A stretch of DNA of 35,679 nt, taken from Chitinophaga pinensis (lineage in GTDB: Bacteria > Bacteroidota > Bacteroidia > Flavobacteriales_D > Crocinitomicaceae). The position numbers were made by a program, and so were the translations under genes. Of the stretch, positions 34,258-35,679 are shown piece after piece; within the stretch, counting starts at the first letter, position 1; every line of letters starts with the position of its first letter. The DNA lies in contig CAMAZP010000030.1 of the NCBI GenBank assembly GCA_945863605.1, forward strand, positions 1 through 35,679, given 5' to 3'. The notes under the pieces were generated by a model that worked only from the letters and a program-made list of their open reading frames with translations, was not told where the DNA came from and did not search any database.

Positions 34258-35619
34258 ATGAAACAAACGTTACTTTCATGTATTATCTTTTTTTCTTCTT
34301 TTGTTTTCTGTCAAACTGATTCTAGTTTTATTCGAAAAGTATATAATGAAGCATTATTGCGCGGAAAATCTCATGAAGATTTAAGACAGTTATGTAAAGA
34401 TATTGGTTCACGTCTATCAGGTTCAGCGGAAGCTCAAATGGCAGTAGAATGGAGCGAGAAAAAAATGCGCGAATACGCTTTCGACACGGTTTATTTGCAA
34501 GAAATCAAAGTGCCACATTGGGAACGCGGTACTAAAGAAAGTGCTTGGATACGAACGAGAACGGGTAAATTAATAAAGTTACATTTACTGGCGCTTGGCG
34601 GTTCGATTGGTACCGATGGTTTGTTGCAAGGCGAAGTTGTTGAATTTAAAACAATTGATGATTTAAAGAAAGCAACTGAAAATCAAGTAAAAGGAAAGAT
34701 TGTCTTTTTGAATCAAGAAATGGATGCTGCACAAATTCAAACTTTTAATGCTTATGGTGCGTGTTATGCTATTCGAGGAAATGGTGCGGTTGAAGCAGGG
34801 AAATTGGGTGCAAAAGCTGTTGTGATTCGTTCACTAGGTTTGCCTTTGGACGATCACCCACATACTGGTTCAATGCATTATGAAGTAAACATTGCACGAA
34901 TTCCAGCAGGTGCTTTGGCAACAAAAGATGCTCAGTTACTCTCCGAAGAATTGAAAAAAGGTTCAGTTGAATTGGTGTTAGAAATGGATTGTCGTGTTTT
35001 TCCAGATGCTACTTCTTATAATGTAATAGGTGAATTGATAGGATCAAAATTACCAAATGAAATCATCACTTTTGGTGGACATTTGGATTCTTGGGACACT
35101 GGGGAAGGAGCACACGATGATGGTGCAGGTGTCATTCATTGTCTAGAAGCATTACGTATTTTGAAAACAATGAACTACAAGCCAATTCATACGTTGAGAG
35201 TGGTGTTTTTTATGAATGAAGAAAATGGAAATATGGGAGGAAAAACTTATGCAACTTGGGTAAAAGAAAAAGGGGAGAAGCACATTGCAGCCCTTGAAAG
35301 TGATCGTGGTGGATTTGCACCAAGAGGTTTTACCTGTGATGGAAGTGTTAAACAAGTGGAATTTTTGAAAACGTTTGCCCCAAATTTCAAAGAGTATGAT
35401 TTACATATTTTTGAAAAGGGTTATGGAGGAGTTGACATAGGACCATTAAAAGATTCTTTCCCTGGGATTCCTTGTTTTGGTTTTGTCCCCGATTCGCAAC
35501 GCTATTTTGATTTTCATCATGCACCAAGTGATGTATTTGAAAGCGTAAACAAAAGAGAGTTAGAACTCGGCGCTGCTGGAATTGCAAGTTTTTTGTATTT
35601 GTTGGATAGGGGAATTTAG
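34258..35619 (+). CDS. Secreted PA-domain M28 family metallopeptidase
   Basis: A 453-residue exported peptidase. The signal peptide ends near VFCQ (residue 19). A protease-associated insert at about 110-250 is followed by an M28 catalytic domain with two-zinc ligands: H275 in GGHLDSWD, D287 in HDDGAG, the catalytic and bridging pair E321/E322 in NEENG, D349 in ESDRGG, and a His at 420-421 in FHHAPSD. This is the arrangement of aminopeptidases and carboxypeptidases of clan MH. Length is normal for the Q-type dipeptidase group. Substrate is not predictable. It has no sorting domain, so it is periplasmic or released. Confidence 0.92.
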   Translation: MKQTLLSCIIFFSSFVFCQTDSSFIRKVYNEALLRGKSHEDLRQLCKDIGSRLSGSAEAQMAVEWSEKKMREYAFDTVYLQEIKVPHWERGTKESAWIRTRTGKLIKLHLLALGGSIGTDGLLQGEVVEFKTIDDLKKATENQVKGKIVFLNQEMDAAQIQTFNAYGACYAIRGNGAVEAGKLGAKAVVIRSLGLPLDDHPHTGSMHYEVNIARIPAGALATKDAQLLSEELKKGSVELVLEMDCRVFPDATSYNVIGELIGSKLPNEIITFGGHLDSWDTGEGAHDDGAGVIHCLEALRILKTMNYKPIHTLRVVFFMNEENGNMGGKTYATWVKEKGEKHIAALESDRGGFAPRGFTCDGSVKQVEFLKTFAPNFKEYDLHIFEKGYGGVDIGPLKDSFPGIPCFGFVPDSQRYFDFHHAPSDVFESVNKRELELGAAGIASFLYLLDRGI

Positions 35620-35632
35620 ATTGCGGATGTAT

Positions 35633-35674
35633 AGATTACAAAATACAAATTTCAGATTACAAATTGTGAATTTT
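35633..35674. repeat. Tandem 21-base A/T-rich repeat at the window edge
   Basis: AGATTACAAA occurs at 35633-35642 and again at 35654-35663. The two 21-base units match at roughly two thirds of positions. It lies just after the peptidase stop and may continue past the window end. This kind of 'ATTACAAATT' intergenic repeat is familiar from Bacteroidota genomes, but its role is unknown. Confidence 0.4.
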
Positions 35675-35679
35675 TTATC

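Overview
The window looks like chromosomal DNA of a low-GC Bacteroidota, most likely a flavobacterium-like genus (order Flavobacteriales; Crocinitomicaceae such as Fluviicola would fit, but that is a guess). The evidence is a secreted protein with a type B gliding/T9SS C-terminal sorting domain, a TonB-dependent receptor with a carboxypeptidase-like N-terminal domain, promoter boxes of the Bacteroidota form TAnnTTTG, many TTG/GTG starts with poor Shine-Dalgarno sites, and a 30-residue COX24-like basic protein. There is no rRNA, tRNA, CRISPR array or transposase that I can see, and no gene-free stretch longer than 300 bases.

Layout. (1) 82-4118, + strand: two tandem YceI-like secreted proteins and a four-helix membrane protein, closed by a good terminator, then a large T9SS type B cell-surface protein. 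(2) 4123-7106, - strand: an OmpA-type coiled-coil lipoprotein and a TMTC-like GT-C membrane protein with TPRs, two bases apart. (3) 7316-13277: the accessory-looking part. It holds a small conserved flavobacterial hypothetical protein, a structured intergenic element, a 410-residue protein with an HTH-like N-terminus behind a promoter carrying a perfect tandem 10-bp repeat, a three-gene cassette of small proteins (two appear to be internally duplicated paralogues; the third starts without ATG), a 254-residue protein with faint uracil-DNA-glycosylase-like motifs, a small Cys/His protein, a membrane protein, and an AbiE-type toxin-antitoxin pair. (4) 13281-22418: a sodium:solute symporter, an orphan, then housekeeping genes recX, rng, the 30-residue COX24-like protein and an HU gene (- strand), and mutY, a TonB-dependent receptor and recO (+ strand). 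(5) 22478-28751, - strand: a histidine kinase and response regulator directly followed by a Wzx-like flippase, a Wzz-like chain-length protein and a Wzy/WaaL-like polymerase, tightly packed and probably one operon. (6) 28895-35619: a 1083-residue secreted Asp-box (sortilin/BNR-like) beta-propeller protein (- strand), then + strand a DUF1573 lipoprotein, a metallo-beta-lactamase-fold hydrolase, a hotdog thioesterase and a secreted PA/M28 metallopeptidase.

The best candidate for something undescribed is 9154-10199: a putative regulator reading away from a divergent cassette of small repeat-built proteins, with the tandem 10-bp repeat inside the regulator's promoter. The clearest physiological story is the polysaccharide operon with its own two-component system as first genes. 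All function calls rest on motif recognition by eye, without database searches.
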